From assembly GCA_022749755.1 (NCBI GenBank), contig CM040440.1, positions 6,249,269 to 6,313,268 of the forward strand: a stretch of DNA of 64,000 nucleotides. Reading direction: 5' to 3'. The stretch comes from Azadirachta indica. Lineage: Eukaryota; Streptophyta; Magnoliopsida; Sapindales; Meliaceae. The notes below the pieces were generated by a model that was not told where the DNA came from, ran no database searches, and saw only the letters and a program-made list of their open reading frames with translations. Each line of letters starts with the position of its first letter. Positions within the stretch are counted from its first letter, which is position 1. This document shows positions 48,301 to 60,362 of the stretch, in pieces. The position numbers and the translations under genes were made by a program.

Positions 48301-49450
48301 TATACTTTTCCGCATTTGTAAGATATCCGCCAGAGATCCTCCATCCATATACTCCAAAGCTATGCTTATTTGCCCGGAGTCTGGCATGTAAAATGCCCCA
48401 TGGAATTCCACAAGACCTTCATTAAAAGGAGCCTCACACAATGTCCTTATCTCTGTAAGAAGCTGATTTCTTTTCTCCTGTTAAGGAAAAACGGGATATG
48501 CATTAAAGTTAATTCAATAATTGGATGGCATATTTTACTTGGCTATGTCTAAAGCAACTCATTTTTTGAATCACCTAAGTATTTCTTGTTTCGCCTTTGG
48601 ATGTTATTTATGTACAAGTCACAAATAAAGTCCAGATTCTTAACTTTGCCATGAAGATGGAGTTTTGTGCAATATTTATAAGCAATGCAAACAAGCATGA
48701 GACTAATTGTAATTAATTTAAATAATGCTATCTCTTTCGTACAAAAATCAAATTATGAGCACCCAAAGATATGATTCAAAGGATCAAATGGTGAAAGAAT
48801 TTCTCAACACACTAAACAACACATTGCCCTCTTCCTTTTCAAAAACCATATGCAAAGGGGCCAGAACAAACTATGTCTATTCTGTAATACACATGATTTT
48901 CATGAATGCTTTAGCTTCCGCTTGAGAAACTAATAGCATATAGAAAGTTAAATCCAAATCACCACATCATAAAATCTAAATATGAAGGAAGATAAACAAG
49001 TTAAGAAAAAGTGCATACCTTTTCAAAAATATTAATTTTCTTCAAGGCGATAATTCTGTGAGTAGGAATGTGAATGGCTCTCTGAACAACACTACTCGCA
49101 CCACTACCTATGGATCCAAAAACCCTCATCTCATGAGAGGCACATCGATAAGTCTTTTCGCTATGATCGGATTCGTCAATAAGCCAAGATGAGCATTTTT
49201 GCAATCCGAGCTCATTAATGTTGTACACTCCATATGATCTACTTAACAAGTTAACAGTTCCACCATCTGACAGCTACACATAACCAATAACATGCCATGT
49301 GAAAAACTCTAGGTGCATACCTATTTTCTTCGTGTAAGTGAAACTTACCATGTAGGAATCAGATGGGCCGAGGGTTGATCCAGAGGAAAAACCTTTTTCG
49401 GCATCAAACAATGGTGCAAGCTTCTTTTTTAATTCCTCCAGCCCCGCCAT
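45318..49450 (-). CDS. MKK3: MAP kinase kinase 3 with C-terminal NTF2 domain (9 coding exons, 521 aa)
   Basis: Minus-strand exons are 49450-49349, 49273-49019, 48477-48259, 48138-48001, 47845-47678, 47585-47472, 46684-46577, 46042-45951 and 45687-45318. The kinase domain runs from about residue 82 to 345: Gly-rich [11 protein letters not shown] (87-97), ATP lysine in ALKKI (K112), catalytic [10 protein letters not shown] (D207) and TDFG (D225). The activation loop carries S235-x5-T241, the plant MKK S/T-x5-S/T pattern, followed by [10 protein letters not shown]. The C-terminal 130 residues or so form an NTF2-like domain ([16 protein letters not shown] through [19 protein letters not shown]). 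Kinase plus NTF2 is the diagnostic layout of group B MKK3, which acts in stress, hormone and dormancy cascades upstream of group C MAPKs. Length equals Arabidopsis MKK3 (520) within one residue. A 5' UTR intron (about 49910-49460) is likely: donor acct/gtaagt and acceptor ttattatag just before the ATG. Confidence 0.96.
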
Positions 49451-50408
49451 GATAATATACTATAATAACAAGAATAAAATTATTCCCTCCCCTGTCCAGA
49501 ATTACCACAATAAAATTCAGTACCTCTTGCCAATACTAACTTGCTATCAAAATACATCTCTGGTAATTATTATCATCACCATCATCTTAAAAAACTTTAT
49601 TACTGATGAATTTGATCAAATAAGTGTACTTCAGTAATTGAATCAAGAACCTCCAAACTGTCTTTGAATTCTCTACCTACTCGTGCCTATAAATGTTAAA
49701 TAAATAGTACACAATTGTTAAAAAAAACATATAATCAATAGGAACCTAATTTGAATATTATTCGTAACCTAAAGCAGGTAAATTGAAACCCAGACACAGA
49801 TCAAAGCAGCAATGCCAGACAAAGATAGAGATAAATATCACAAATTACAAACCCTGATTTCAAGCATTAATTACAGGTATAGAATTTTGTCAATTCAAAT
49901 CAATACTTACAGGTGAAAGCTCTAAAGTTGAGTTTCTGATCGAACGGTGAGGATTGAAAAATACGGTTTCTTCAGTTATTTAGCTTGTCATTCGCATAAG
50001 TTTTTCACTTTCCAGGCCAACCGGTCGGTTTCGGGTCGTTAATGCTGTAACTGCTATTGTTTAATTGGACTGACCAGCTAACTCGGCCCACCTGCCTGTG
50101 ATGGGCTTCGATTGGGCCGATAAAGCGGGTAGATCCAACCAAAGCATGAAAAAAAAGCTAATTTTGAATTAAAAAAAAAATATATATATATATAAATATT
50201 TTACGCAACACAATTAAACTACAACTAATTTAATGGGAAAAATAGAAAATGATTACCGCCAAAAAGAAATTTGAGTTCCCCGCCCGCTCAAAACCACCAT
50301 CCTCGCGCCAAACTCGAAGCAATAAAAAAGTTTCAATGTTGCAAAAACCAAAATTTTGCATCTCTCTGTCTAAACCTCTCTAGACTCCGAAGCTACTGAT
50401 TAACTTCA
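49451..50408. promoter_or_regulatory. Shared divergent promoter of MKK3 and CDT2
   Basis: The two start codons are 958 bp apart and face away from each other. About half of the interval is the MKK3 leader and its probable 5' UTR intron, which leaves roughly 400 bp (49950-50340) as a common promoter. It contains a (TA)n run at 50179-50195 and E2F-like sites on the CDT2 side. Confidence 0.6.
50254..50312. promoter_or_regulatory. E2F-like sites upstream of CDT2
   Basis: gcgccaaa at 50305-50312 is the reverse complement of TTTGGCGC, a perfect plant E2F consensus. ccgccaaaaa at 50257-50266 is a near match and ttccccgcccgc (50276-50287) lies between. They lie 97-150 bp before the CDT2 ATG. Confidence 0.6.
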
Positions 50409-53400
50409 ATGGCGACGTCCAAATCTGAATCCTTCTTCCTGGATATCAGATCGAGAGAGCTCAACGGTTTTAGAGGTTCTCCATCTATCTCCCTCTATAC
50501 GGAAAACTGTGTTCGAGTACGGCATCATATGATTTTAGTATTTGATATTCTGGTTTTTTTTCTCTTCTTTTATTTTATTAAAGTTAAAAAAATGTCGTAT
50601 TTTGGCGACTTGGCATCGGATTTCACGGAGATTGGAGCCGTGGCCGTTGAACACCAGGGAGAGGAGACGCCGCCGTTGGCCGTTTCATTTTGCAAGGTTT
50701 ATTTATCTTACCTCTTTTTATTTGGTATTTTTTGAAATTACGCTGGAAAATAGATTTACTGATTTAATTAGTGAAAAAACCCTGATTTTGCAGACGAGTA
50801 AAAACTCTCATATATTTGCGGTGTCGGATGAGGATGGTTATGTGAGCTTGTTCGATTCTCGAAGGAAGCTTACTTCATTTGCATGTCACCAAGAAAATAC
50901 AGGTTTGTTCGATTTTAGTAGTTACATTTCATTATCATCTCCAGATATACTGATCTCTTTTAATGAATTTTGGGCAGAAAAAGCTAGACTTAGTGATTGG
51001 GTAGCGCACCAGAATGCCATTTTTGATTTATGCTGGATCAAGGTAGGTGCAATGGTTTATCAATTTCAATAATTACATTGAACTCTCGCTATTTTGTAGC
51101 ATAGGATCAAGGCCCGGAATTAGAATTGAATCAACTTGACAACACAAGCAACTAATGTTTTGGAAGAAACACAAATCGAAATTCTATCAAATTTCAATTA
51201 TATGAAAGGCATTATTAATTAATATTTATAAGGGAAAATTTGATACTAGTAGATTTTTGAGAACGATCATTCCATGTCATTTATATTTTGTTTGCCATTA
51301 ATTTTATGGCTGTTAACAATATGCTACAGTTTTGTTATTTTAAGTTGACATGGATACAATTAGAAACAAATTGTGAAATCAAGTTATTATCATTGTCATT
51401 TCTTGATCAGTAAATTTCAGGTTTACATGTGGCAATATGAAAGTTTGTGTTTATGGGGATTTTGGCAAGTCACACTATAGACTTGGTGGTTAAAATGTAA
51501 AGCTTTGGACTGAGACATGAATTTGGTCTCGTTTGATACTAATTATGACTGAAACTTTTTGCAGGAGGACAAGAACATTCTAACAGCTTCAGGGGATCAA
51601 ACAGTAAGAATTGTTGCATGAAAAGAAAGAGAGAGTTTATTTGAGCAATTGCATCACAAGATAGACTTGATATATCAATTTTGGAACACTTACACCTTTG
51701 CTCTGTTAACCATTTTGCAGATAAAGATATGGGATGCAGAGGAAAAGAAATGTACTTCAGCTTTGATGGGGCACACAGGGAGCATAAAATCATTGTGTTC
51801 ACATCCAACTAATTCTGGTAGGCTTCTTGAAATATTTATATTTGTTTTATAATCTGGGATACATCTATATAGGTTTTACCCTTTTTTCATTTATATTTTT
51901 ATTGTTCAATAGATCTTCTTGTCTCTGGTTCAAGAGATGGATCTTTTGCCATATGGGACTTGAGATGCAACATTAGTTCCAAAAGTAAAAGTGGGGAATC
52001 TCGCATAGGGTAAATTATTGTTTCATTCTTCCTTCATATTAGCTAATATATGACATTTCTGCTCCTCAAAAGCTTTTCTTTGTAAGTAATCACTTTCACT
52101 AAGTTAGTCGTTTAATTGTTATTACCTTATCTAGCTCATCTGCTGTTGTCAAAGGAGCTCATCTTTCATCTCAAGCAAAAAGGGTCAGGCGTGGGAAGGT
52201 TTGTTTCCTTCTGAAATCATTTCTTCCCAATATCATTACTTCTACTCTTGGTTAATGCTTCAGTTTTTTCAGGCTGCCTCAATAAGCATTACATCGGTTC
52301 TTTATTTGAAAGATGAAGTTTCCATTGCTACTGCTGGTGCAGTGAACAGGTATGTGATAAGTAGTTGCAACTGTCATCAAACTTAGTTTTGAAATTACTG
52401 CAGAGTCTTTTTTAATCTTGATTTTCTAATTGACAATTTGCTGATTTCAGTGTTGTCAAATTCTGGGATACGAGAAATCTTAAAGCTCAAGTTACTCAGG
52501 CATGCCCTTATCCTGAGTCATCAGTTCTAAAGGTTAGTTTGCCCTTGCACAATAGAATGCCGGTTCATCACCTGTTATTGTTCAGGATCAGGATGTATGT
52601 TTGTAATGAGATGGGTAACGTTTTTCTAGAGGAATTGAGCATTGTTATCCAGTCCAGAAATGCTTTAACCAATTCCAGTTACAAGCATTTGATTCTTATT
52701 TTACTTATCACGGAAACTCTAAAATAGTGAAAACTGGAGATATGGTGAGCATCATATCAACCATTGAAAAATTTAGCTGTTGATCAACAAGTCTAAAGAT
52801 TTTATTAGAACTCTTTAAAAATTTCAGCACATCAATAGTACTATTAATTTTTTTCTGATTCCAGGAAACAAGATTACATGGTGTATCTAGCCTGTCTCAG
52901 GATTTAAATGGGGTGTTTCTTACAGCTTCATGCATGGACAATAGGTATTTTGCTGTTCTGATGAGCAAATTTTCCTTGAAGTCCTTGTTAAATACAGCAT
53001 CCTTGAAACTGTAATTTGGGTTAAATGAACAATCCCGTGAAATGTCTCTTTGAGGTACATCATTCTTATATAAGATGCAGGACCACTTATCTGAGAGAAA
53101 AGAGGTAAAAAAAAAAAAGAGGATTTAGTACCTGCTTACATAACCCTGCCCTGTATATAACAGTTTGCATTCACTTTTTATGAAAAGAAAAATGATTACA
53201 AATGTTGCACATTCAATTTACATGTTTTGTTGCTTTTTTCAGAATATACTTGTATAATGTACTTCAGCTTCAAAGAGGTCCTGTATGTTCTTTCTTGGGA
53301 TGTCAAATAGAATCGTTCTATGTAAAGGTATCCCTTGCCTCAAGAGCCTAAACAGCTCACCCTGTCTCTCTTCATTAGACTAATTACCGATTGCTCCATT

Positions 53401-53752
53401 GTTGGATTCATGCTCTTCCGTTGTCTGAAGTTGTTTATTCCATTGCAGTCAGCCATTAGTCCTGATGCAACTTATATACTCAGTGGATCTAGTGATGGAA
53501 AGGCTTACATATGGCAGGTAGATTTTCTTAACTATGGAAGAGTGTTTTTTTTTTCTTTTTTCTTTTAAATGTGTTTTAACTTGGCTGTGTTCAATTTGTA
53601 ATTTAAACATGCAATGTCATACCAGGTGAATAAACCTCAAATAGATCCTGTCATGTTGAAAAGTCATGATGGAGAAGTTACAGCAGTAGATTGGTATGTA
53701 TTTCATTTGTTTCTACCGTAACATTGTCATGCTATTTATGGTTTCTTTACAG

Positions 53753-53793
<41 letters not shown>

Positions 53794-54336
53794 AGGTGTC
53801 CAACTGAGGCTGGGAAGATTGCAACTTGTTCAGATGATTTCACGGTAAGACCAATAGATTAAAACATCCTTTAGATGTTGGCGCAAATATGGTTTCAACA
53901 CGTGTGTTCGTGTATATAATGTATCTCAATTTATTCAAACCTATTTTTTTAGGTCCGAATATGGAACATTCAGAGCAGTTTTTGCTCGAGCACAAGACCT
54001 CCATCTTCTATTCGAAGGAGAGTAATGGCAATTCCTAGTACCGAATGCAGAAAAATGTCAATGCAAAAAGAACCAACAGGCTTAACAAAGGTTTCTGACA
54101 GTTCACATACTCCAGATGAAATACTGAATCAAATTAACTCTTCCAATCCTATCACAATGCCTATAATTAGTACTCCAGAAGCCCTGAAGAGAAAATTTTC
54201 ATTGACTTCTGATATAAAAGAAGCCTTTGAGAAAACCCCTGAAGCGGCAACGAATAGTCCATCGTCAGTTTTGAACCCTCCTTCCTCAGTGAAACGAAGG
54301 ACAATCCGAGATTACTTTCTAGTAGCTGGAGCATAA
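50409..54336 (+). CDS. CDT2: CDT2/DTL, WD40 substrate receptor of CRL4 (16 exons, 514 aa)
   Basis: Exons are 50409-50475, 50584-50696, 50794-50902, 50978-51042, 51565-51603, 51721-51817, 51913-52009, 52135-52198, 52273-52349, 52451-52532, 52865-52944, 53243-53327, 53449-53517, 53626-53693, 53796-53844 and 53953-54336. All phases agree. The N-terminus ([17 protein letters not shown], then [17 protein letters not shown]) and seven WD40 repeats match denticleless/CDT2. Two WDxR boxes (IWDLR, FWDTR) provide the DDB1-binding signature. The tail is disordered and ends with RRTIRDYF (502-509), a PIP-box-like motif close to the C-terminus as in animal Cdt2. CRL4-CDT2 ubiquitinates PCNA-bound CDT1 and related proteins in S phase to block re-replication. 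Exon 1 is set by splicing 50475 to 50584, which restores the conserved NGFRVKK junction; an unspliced frame is also open. Confidence 0.94.
53760..53787. repeat. (TA)n microsatellite in CDT2 intron 14
   Basis: TA run of about 14 units directly upstream of the exon 15 acceptor (ttgttgtag). Length variation here could affect the branch-point to acceptor spacing. Confidence 0.9.
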
Positions 54337-55459
54337 AAATCAATCCATCATTCCTCTGAAACAGTTTACCTACTCTGTATGAAGAAAACCATTGTAAAAA
54401 ATACCAATCATTTGATCTTCTGCTTGAGAAGCAGGTCACCCAGTCCTCTTCAGATTATCAAGAGTAAGTCTTATACTTTTTACCTTCTTCAATATGAAAT
54501 TAGACAGCTGAATGACAAACTTGACAGTTTTAATTCTGATTCTGCAGGGTTGTTTGTGAAATCTAAAGCAGGATAGAAGACTTATTATCCCTTTCTTCTG
54601 TTTCTACTGATTAAGTGAAATTCAATCACAAAATTTTTTGGAAAGTTAAATAGCGTTACCTCTCTTGTACGAAATATTTTTTCTCCCTTTGAAAATGTTC
54701 TTGGTGTACAGAAGTTATACCCATAATTCACAACCATTGGCAAATTTATGGAGGCTTTTGTGAAGCTGCAAAATTTGCGTTAATTCTTTGTAGTTGAGCA
54801 ATGGCATTACATAGTCTTAATAAACAAAATTTCAAATCAGAATGGAAAGAAACCCTAAATTGTGGAAGTCAATCCTCGCGTAGGACAATGCAAAGGAAAC
54901 CTAAACATAAATTCTCAACTGTTTAAAGGGCTGTTAAAATGATAATGATCAATTTTATGGGCTATTAGAACCACAATGATCAATTTTATCTTTTGATTTT
55001 AATTAACCCAAATTTTTTTAATACGCTGGAATTATAAAATCATGTACGCAATAGCTTATTTAAAATCTCAGAAATACGCAGTAATTGGATACATAATTGG
55101 GTCAAAATCAAATACGAACCCATCGATTGGATTAGTCCAAAGGCCTAGGCACGGGCCTTTTTGCCAAATTATTACTGTTCTCTTTGGAGAAGGCCCAAGT
55201 CAACCAAAAAAAATATTAAAAAATTTTTCAGCTTTTTTTTAATTATTGAAAAATTGCATGTTACTCTGATTTTTAACACGACTAAATTTTATTCTCGTGT
55301 CTGGCTTTTCACAGTTGCTGACTTAAATGGCCTTTAATGTTGACTTCATTAATCTTGACCTTTGTACATATATCTAGTGCCAAAAAATCAGCCATTTTTT
55401 GCCATTGAAATTGATGATCTATACACCAAACCATGTTGACTTAAATGGAAAAGCAACTA

Positions 55460-55604
55460 ATTAATTATGCATTAATGTTGGAAACTTGGGACTTCTTTTA
55501 CTGCTGATGAGAAGAAATTAAGCTAAGGAACCTATTAATTATGCATATAATGTTGGAAACCTGGGACTTCTTTTACTGCTGATGAGAAGAAATTAAGCTA
55601 AGGA
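55460..55604. repeat. Tandem duplication, ~70-bp unit, 74-bp period
   Basis: Copy 1 (55460-55529) and copy 2 (55534-55604) both read attaattatgcat, then aatgttggaaac(t/c)tgggac, then ttcttttactgctgatgag and aagaaattaagctaagga. They differ at only two or three positions, so the duplication is recent. Confidence 0.93.
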
Positions 55605-55869
55605 CTCATTTTGAACCAATTAGAATTCTCTTTTAATTTAAATTACTAATGTTGAGTATTTATACTCCAAGTAAACAGTTTTGTATGGTAAAACTCAATA
55701 ATTAAAGTTGTGTACTTTACTTTAGTTTTTTCTAGCTTAAATAATATTGAATGTACATGGGAAGTGAAGTGTGTATATTTCCAGGTTCACTAGCAAAGTA
55801 ATCAAAGCTCGTGGCCTGATTTTTGATAAAAAGAGTGAACTAAATGAAGTCCATCAATTAAACTGGTCC

Positions 55870-55871
<2 letters not shown>

Positions 55872-55900
<29 letters not shown>
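55872..55900. repeat. (TA)n microsatellite
   Basis: TA run of about 14 units. Confidence 0.9.
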
Positions 55901-55903
<3 letters not shown>

Positions 55904-56068
55904 ATTCCAATCACCCAAACACATTAACGTAAATTAATTATTAATATATATATATATATATTAATTATTGCTCAATATAAACTGTCAAAGCAAGTAATTG
56001 AAAGCCACCCATAAAGCATTCCTGGTGGGCTTCTTTCTTCCCTCTTAATATTCTATCGTTTCCAAGTT

Positions 56069-56071
<3 letters not shown>

Positions 56072-56106
<35 letters not shown>
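56072..56106. repeat. (TA)n microsatellite beside a transposon insertion
   Basis: About 17 TA units. The hAT-type MITE starting at 56111 inserted at the end of this run, so its target duplication begins with TATA. Confidence 0.9.
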
Positions 56107-56110
<4 letters not shown>

Positions 56111-56734
56111 TAGGGATGGCAATGGGACGGGGTGGGGGTAGGGAGGCGTGCCCCATTCTTCACCCTGTTTTTTATTTTAACTCTCGTTCTCTGCCTCATT
56201 TTTTGTTAAATTTAATAGGATAGGGATGGAGAATCCCCACATGGGGAATGAGTTTCTCATCTCTATATCAATTCCCTATTTTATATTATTTTTATAAATT
56301 AATTTTAATAATATAAGAATTTAATTAACTTAAATAAAAATATTATTAATATATTATTGAAAACACAATATAGGATCTTTTTAATTTTTAATCTTTTACT
56401 TTTTATTTGTATATTCTATTTTTTATAACATTAATTCATGACTCCATAATTTTTTATTACTAACTACATTTAATTATAATATATAATTTTAGAAATGATA
56501 ATATAAAATTATATTTACATATATAAAATTTAATTTATAAATTATAATATATTTATATTATATTTTATTGGAGAATGAGGTGAGGAGAGGTAAACCAATC
56601 CCCGTTCCATTACTAAATTAGGAATTAATTTCTCCCTGTTCCCTGCCCCATTCTCCGAAATTTATTTAAATTCTCCCTAGTTGGAGGTGGATCCCCATGA
56701 GTTTGGCGCCCCGTGGAAAATTTTGCCATCTCTA
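56111..56734. mobile_element. Non-autonomous hAT-type MITE with 8-bp TSD
   Basis: The 624-bp element starts TAGGGATGGCAAT and ends TTGCCATCTCTA, which are inverted copies with one or two mismatches. The same 8 bases, tataaaac, flank it at 56103-56110 and 56735-56742, the target-site length of hAT elements. Both ends are GC-rich (gggacggggtggggg on the left; ccccgttcc, cctgccccattct and ggcgccccgtgg on the right), the middle is AT-rich, and there is no transposase frame. Confidence 0.92.
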
Positions 56735-57276
56735 TATAAAACTGATCAATGCAAGAACTCAATGTGTTATTATAGACTTATAATAGAATTCCATGAATAT
56801 TATTTTCCAATTTTGAATCAATTTATATATATTTGATTGAGTGACTCAATCACTATCCAATTACACACAAAAAAATACTTGAGGAAAAATGCACAAGGTG
56901 GGCTCTTATAGTCGTGAGCATCTCATCTACCAGGCCAATTCAATTAAATATATATATAGTTCATACATGTATGTGTTGATCAGTTAATATTACATTCAAC
57001 TGAGTGCTTTATATAATCAATTGTAAATTATAACTCTAAGAACCAATAATAGACTCTCCAATCATTAGAGCCGTGCTGCTGCTTCATTGACTTATAATAT
57101 TATTCCTCTTTATCTCCTCTCCAACTTTAAGATTAATTAATTTCTCCATGCCCCAACTCGATCTGACCCTTCGGTTGCACAATTTTATTCCTATCGAGCA
57201 AGCATGGAACCACGAATATAATTAGTTTAGGACATTGATTTCAATATTATAGTTGCTAATTAAGTCTGCCCATCAT

Positions 57277-57309
<33 letters not shown>

Positions 57310-58677
57310 TCTAAATAGAATAGACACTACTGTTTTATATATATATATATATTATATAATCAATAATTATCAATCCCATCAGATAGATTTGATATAAGAT
57401 AGATTTTGATCAAATTATTATCGATATGGTGGTGTGGGGTATCAAACTATCGATCGTTAATTGCTTTCCAGTTTTTCTTCCTTGATAGGTATTATTGGGA
57501 TACCATGGAATGGCATGCATCAAATGATTAGAAATAATTCAAAATAATAATTATTGAAAAAGAATATATTGTTGTGAATGTCAATTAATTCGCTAATCTT
57601 TGATATAGATTGTATTGAAAGATAATGAAAGAGAATTGATGTTTGTACGCATGCACGCGTCCATATATATATATATATACAAATTAAAAAAAGTAGATTC
57701 ATGTACGAGATCTCTAAAGGAAATTTAATTATCATCACTTCAACTATTCTATATTATGGTGTAAACCGACAAATGATGATGATTTCAATTATGTTAACTT
57801 ATTATTTTATTTATATCATATATAGTTTAATTAATTAATTAATTATTAATAGTTATATCAAGCTTTAAGTTGATGGTGGTTGTGATAGGAGTTGAAGGTG
57901 AAGTACTCTATAATATTAGACATAAACCAAATTTTAAATTAAATAAAATGAGGCAATTAATTTTATTATATTTAAAATTATGGTAATTTCGTTATATATT
58001 TTTTCATCAGAATCATCAGTACATGTCATTTAGATATATCAACGTGTTTATCATGTAATTGTCATTCATGTGAATGCACAGTGTAAATATATCCAGGGGA
58101 AAACTGATTTATAACACATGGACAGTAGCTTGTATAACCCGTATTCTTTCTCTGACAGTGGTCCAGGGTTTGTTGGCATTGTTTGAAAATTCTTTCAAAG
58201 TAAATTTTGCTACTGAGATTGTTATGACAACAGAAATATCTTGTCATGAAATTTTGCATTCCAGATCTTCAAGTCTAGCAATTATTGAGTGCATGAAAGT
58301 TGTCACTTTTTCATCAGCAGCTAGCTTTGCTTTGCTTGGGACAACAACAACAGGATAAGGTAAACCAGCTGCCGCCTGCAGCTTGCTCATCAGCAAGTGA
58401 AAATCAAATTTAAAGAGAGACCCAACCATACATTTTTATGTGGTATCAGCTATATATTGCTTTACTTTGTCTGCAACTGCAAGTGAAATCATTAACATTT
58501 TGGCCACTGTTCAAATGAATTCAATAATAGATGCTAACAGTCGTGGTTTCAGAGACATTATTTCATGCTCATACATAGTTGAATTCAATAATACATGTCT
58601 TAATCAGAGGCCCTCAATATGTCCACAGTACATAGAGAAACACCACTATACAGCCTTACAGTCAATAACCCAAAGAA

Positions 58678-58708
<31 letters not shown>

Positions 58709-59240
58709 CAACAATTTTTTATTGTTTAATTATTTGTTGGTGTTGAGAATGGACGCTGAGATAGCAACCCAACAAATCATATCAATCGTCCAAACTTGAA
58801 CATATATTTGTTAAATACTACATAAAATATAAACTGAACCTTTTCTCTTAGCTAGCTAGGTTTTATATATGTGTGATGCTTGATGTGAACTAGTTTTACT
58901 AGCACCCTAAAATTATAGCATGTCTTTTTGACATGTGTATTTTGAGTTTTTTTTTTTTAAAAAATTATTAACAGGAGAGGTTTGTGCTTTAATTGACAAA
59001 TAATGCAGCAAATTATATTTTTTTATATAAAAATAATTCTTATATATTGCTCAAGCTGACCAAAAGTATTTTGGTTATATATAATATAAAATATATGTGT
59101 ATTTTCTTTTATTTTAATTATTTATTTAATTTCGGACGTGAGTGAGGATTCAAGTTAATTAGTTTGCCCAAGTTCATGAACAGTATTTTAGCATTATTAT
59201 AAGTACAGTGTCCTCTTTCTTGCAGCCCCAATAATTACAC
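56735..59240. other. AT-rich intergenic DNA, microsatellites
   Basis: No convincing gene. (TA)n runs lie at 57287-57309, 57336-57352, 57663-57679 and 58680-58708, the first preceded by (TG)n. A 61-residue minus-strand frame at 58244-58429 has somewhat coding-like composition and is mentioned in the findings. Confidence 0.5.
58680..58708. repeat. (TA)n microsatellite
   Basis: TA run of about 14 units. Confidence 0.9.
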
Positions 59241-59562
59241 TTGTCTTTTGCTTTCCATTCCTTCTCATTAAATGCTCTTTGCCTCCTTTTTCTCTCATCT
59301 TCCTTAGCTTTTGTCACTGTATTTGCAGGTTCCCCCCCTCTCTCTCTGTCCTGCAACTAGCTAGGGTTTTCATTGTTTCAACTCTCACATCCAACGATAC
59401 AAACCTTAAGCAGTTAATTCCATGCCTGCATAGTCCTTTTCTTTTTCCTTGGAAACAATCAAGGAACAGATCAGCTTCAAAGCTAGAGCCTACACAAAGG
59501 AAATAAAAGGTGGTGTGGTCTTTTTCTTTTGTTCAGAGAAAAAAACCTAGTTGTGAAAAAAG

Positions 59563-60355
59563 GTAAGTACAAGCTGTAGCTAGAGCAGCCTATTTATTAG
59601 CCCTTTTGTTTCTGATATATGTTTTTGTTCTTGGTGGAGGTTTTTACTCATAGCTTATTTCATTTTTTCTCTATAAGTTCTTATATATAGCTTATATAGG
59701 GAGAAAAATATAATAAGGCTTAAGATTATTGCAGCCTGAGATCGATCCCATGCTCTATTGTATACTAGCAGCACTGCAGTGTAGTGGGGTTTTGGTGGAC
59801 AAGTACTGGAGCTTTAAAATCGGGGTAAACTGTGGAGAGGGAGTGTGTGCTAATTAAAGGACGAAAATGATATATAGTTTTGAAAGTTAAAGGAACTATT
59901 TGACCAAATTTAAGAGAATCCAACCAAACACAGGAAATTGATATTATCAGAGAATTTTACTGGTTTATTTTTTATATATATATATATATATATCAACTGA
60001 TGTATGTTTTCTCTTCATTTTTATATTATATTTATTTATTTTACAACCGTTTGTTTTGACTATAGGATTTTGCCTGAAATTCAAGATATGAAAATACTGT
60101 TTAAATTCAACGAATACTGCTTTGCAGGCCAAAAAAGTAAAAGCCTAGGTTGGAAAAAAAGATGGCAGTTCGTGTTATTCATAATGCAAAATTTTATATC
60201 ATCGAACCTAGTTCTCATTTTAACAAAGTCAACATAAATACTCGCCTAATTATACAAGAACGAAAAAAATTTAAAATTTTCAATTTGTTAGAGATTTGGG
60301 GGAAAGAAACTTGGGTTGTATTAAATTAAACCAGGTATATAATTCCTTGTTGCAG
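59563..60355 (+). other. Probable 5' UTR intron of the LBD gene
   Basis: A strong donor (aaaag/gtaagtac at 59563) follows a CT-rich leader (59330-59562). A strong acceptor (ccttgttgcag at 60345-60355) lies seven bases before the LBD start codon. The 793-bp interval is AT-rich with a (TA)n run at 59973-59993 and no coding. Inferred from splice signals only. Confidence 0.55.
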
Positions 60356-60362
60356 AGAGAAG

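Larger units (their letters stand above)
54337..56110. other. CDT2 3' flank and AT-rich intergenic DNA
   Basis: The first 250 bp or so are probably CDT2 3' UTR. The rest is AT-rich with a 74-bp-period duplication (listed) and (TA)n runs at 55872-55900, 55943-55961 and 56072-56106. No gene is seen. Confidence 0.5.
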
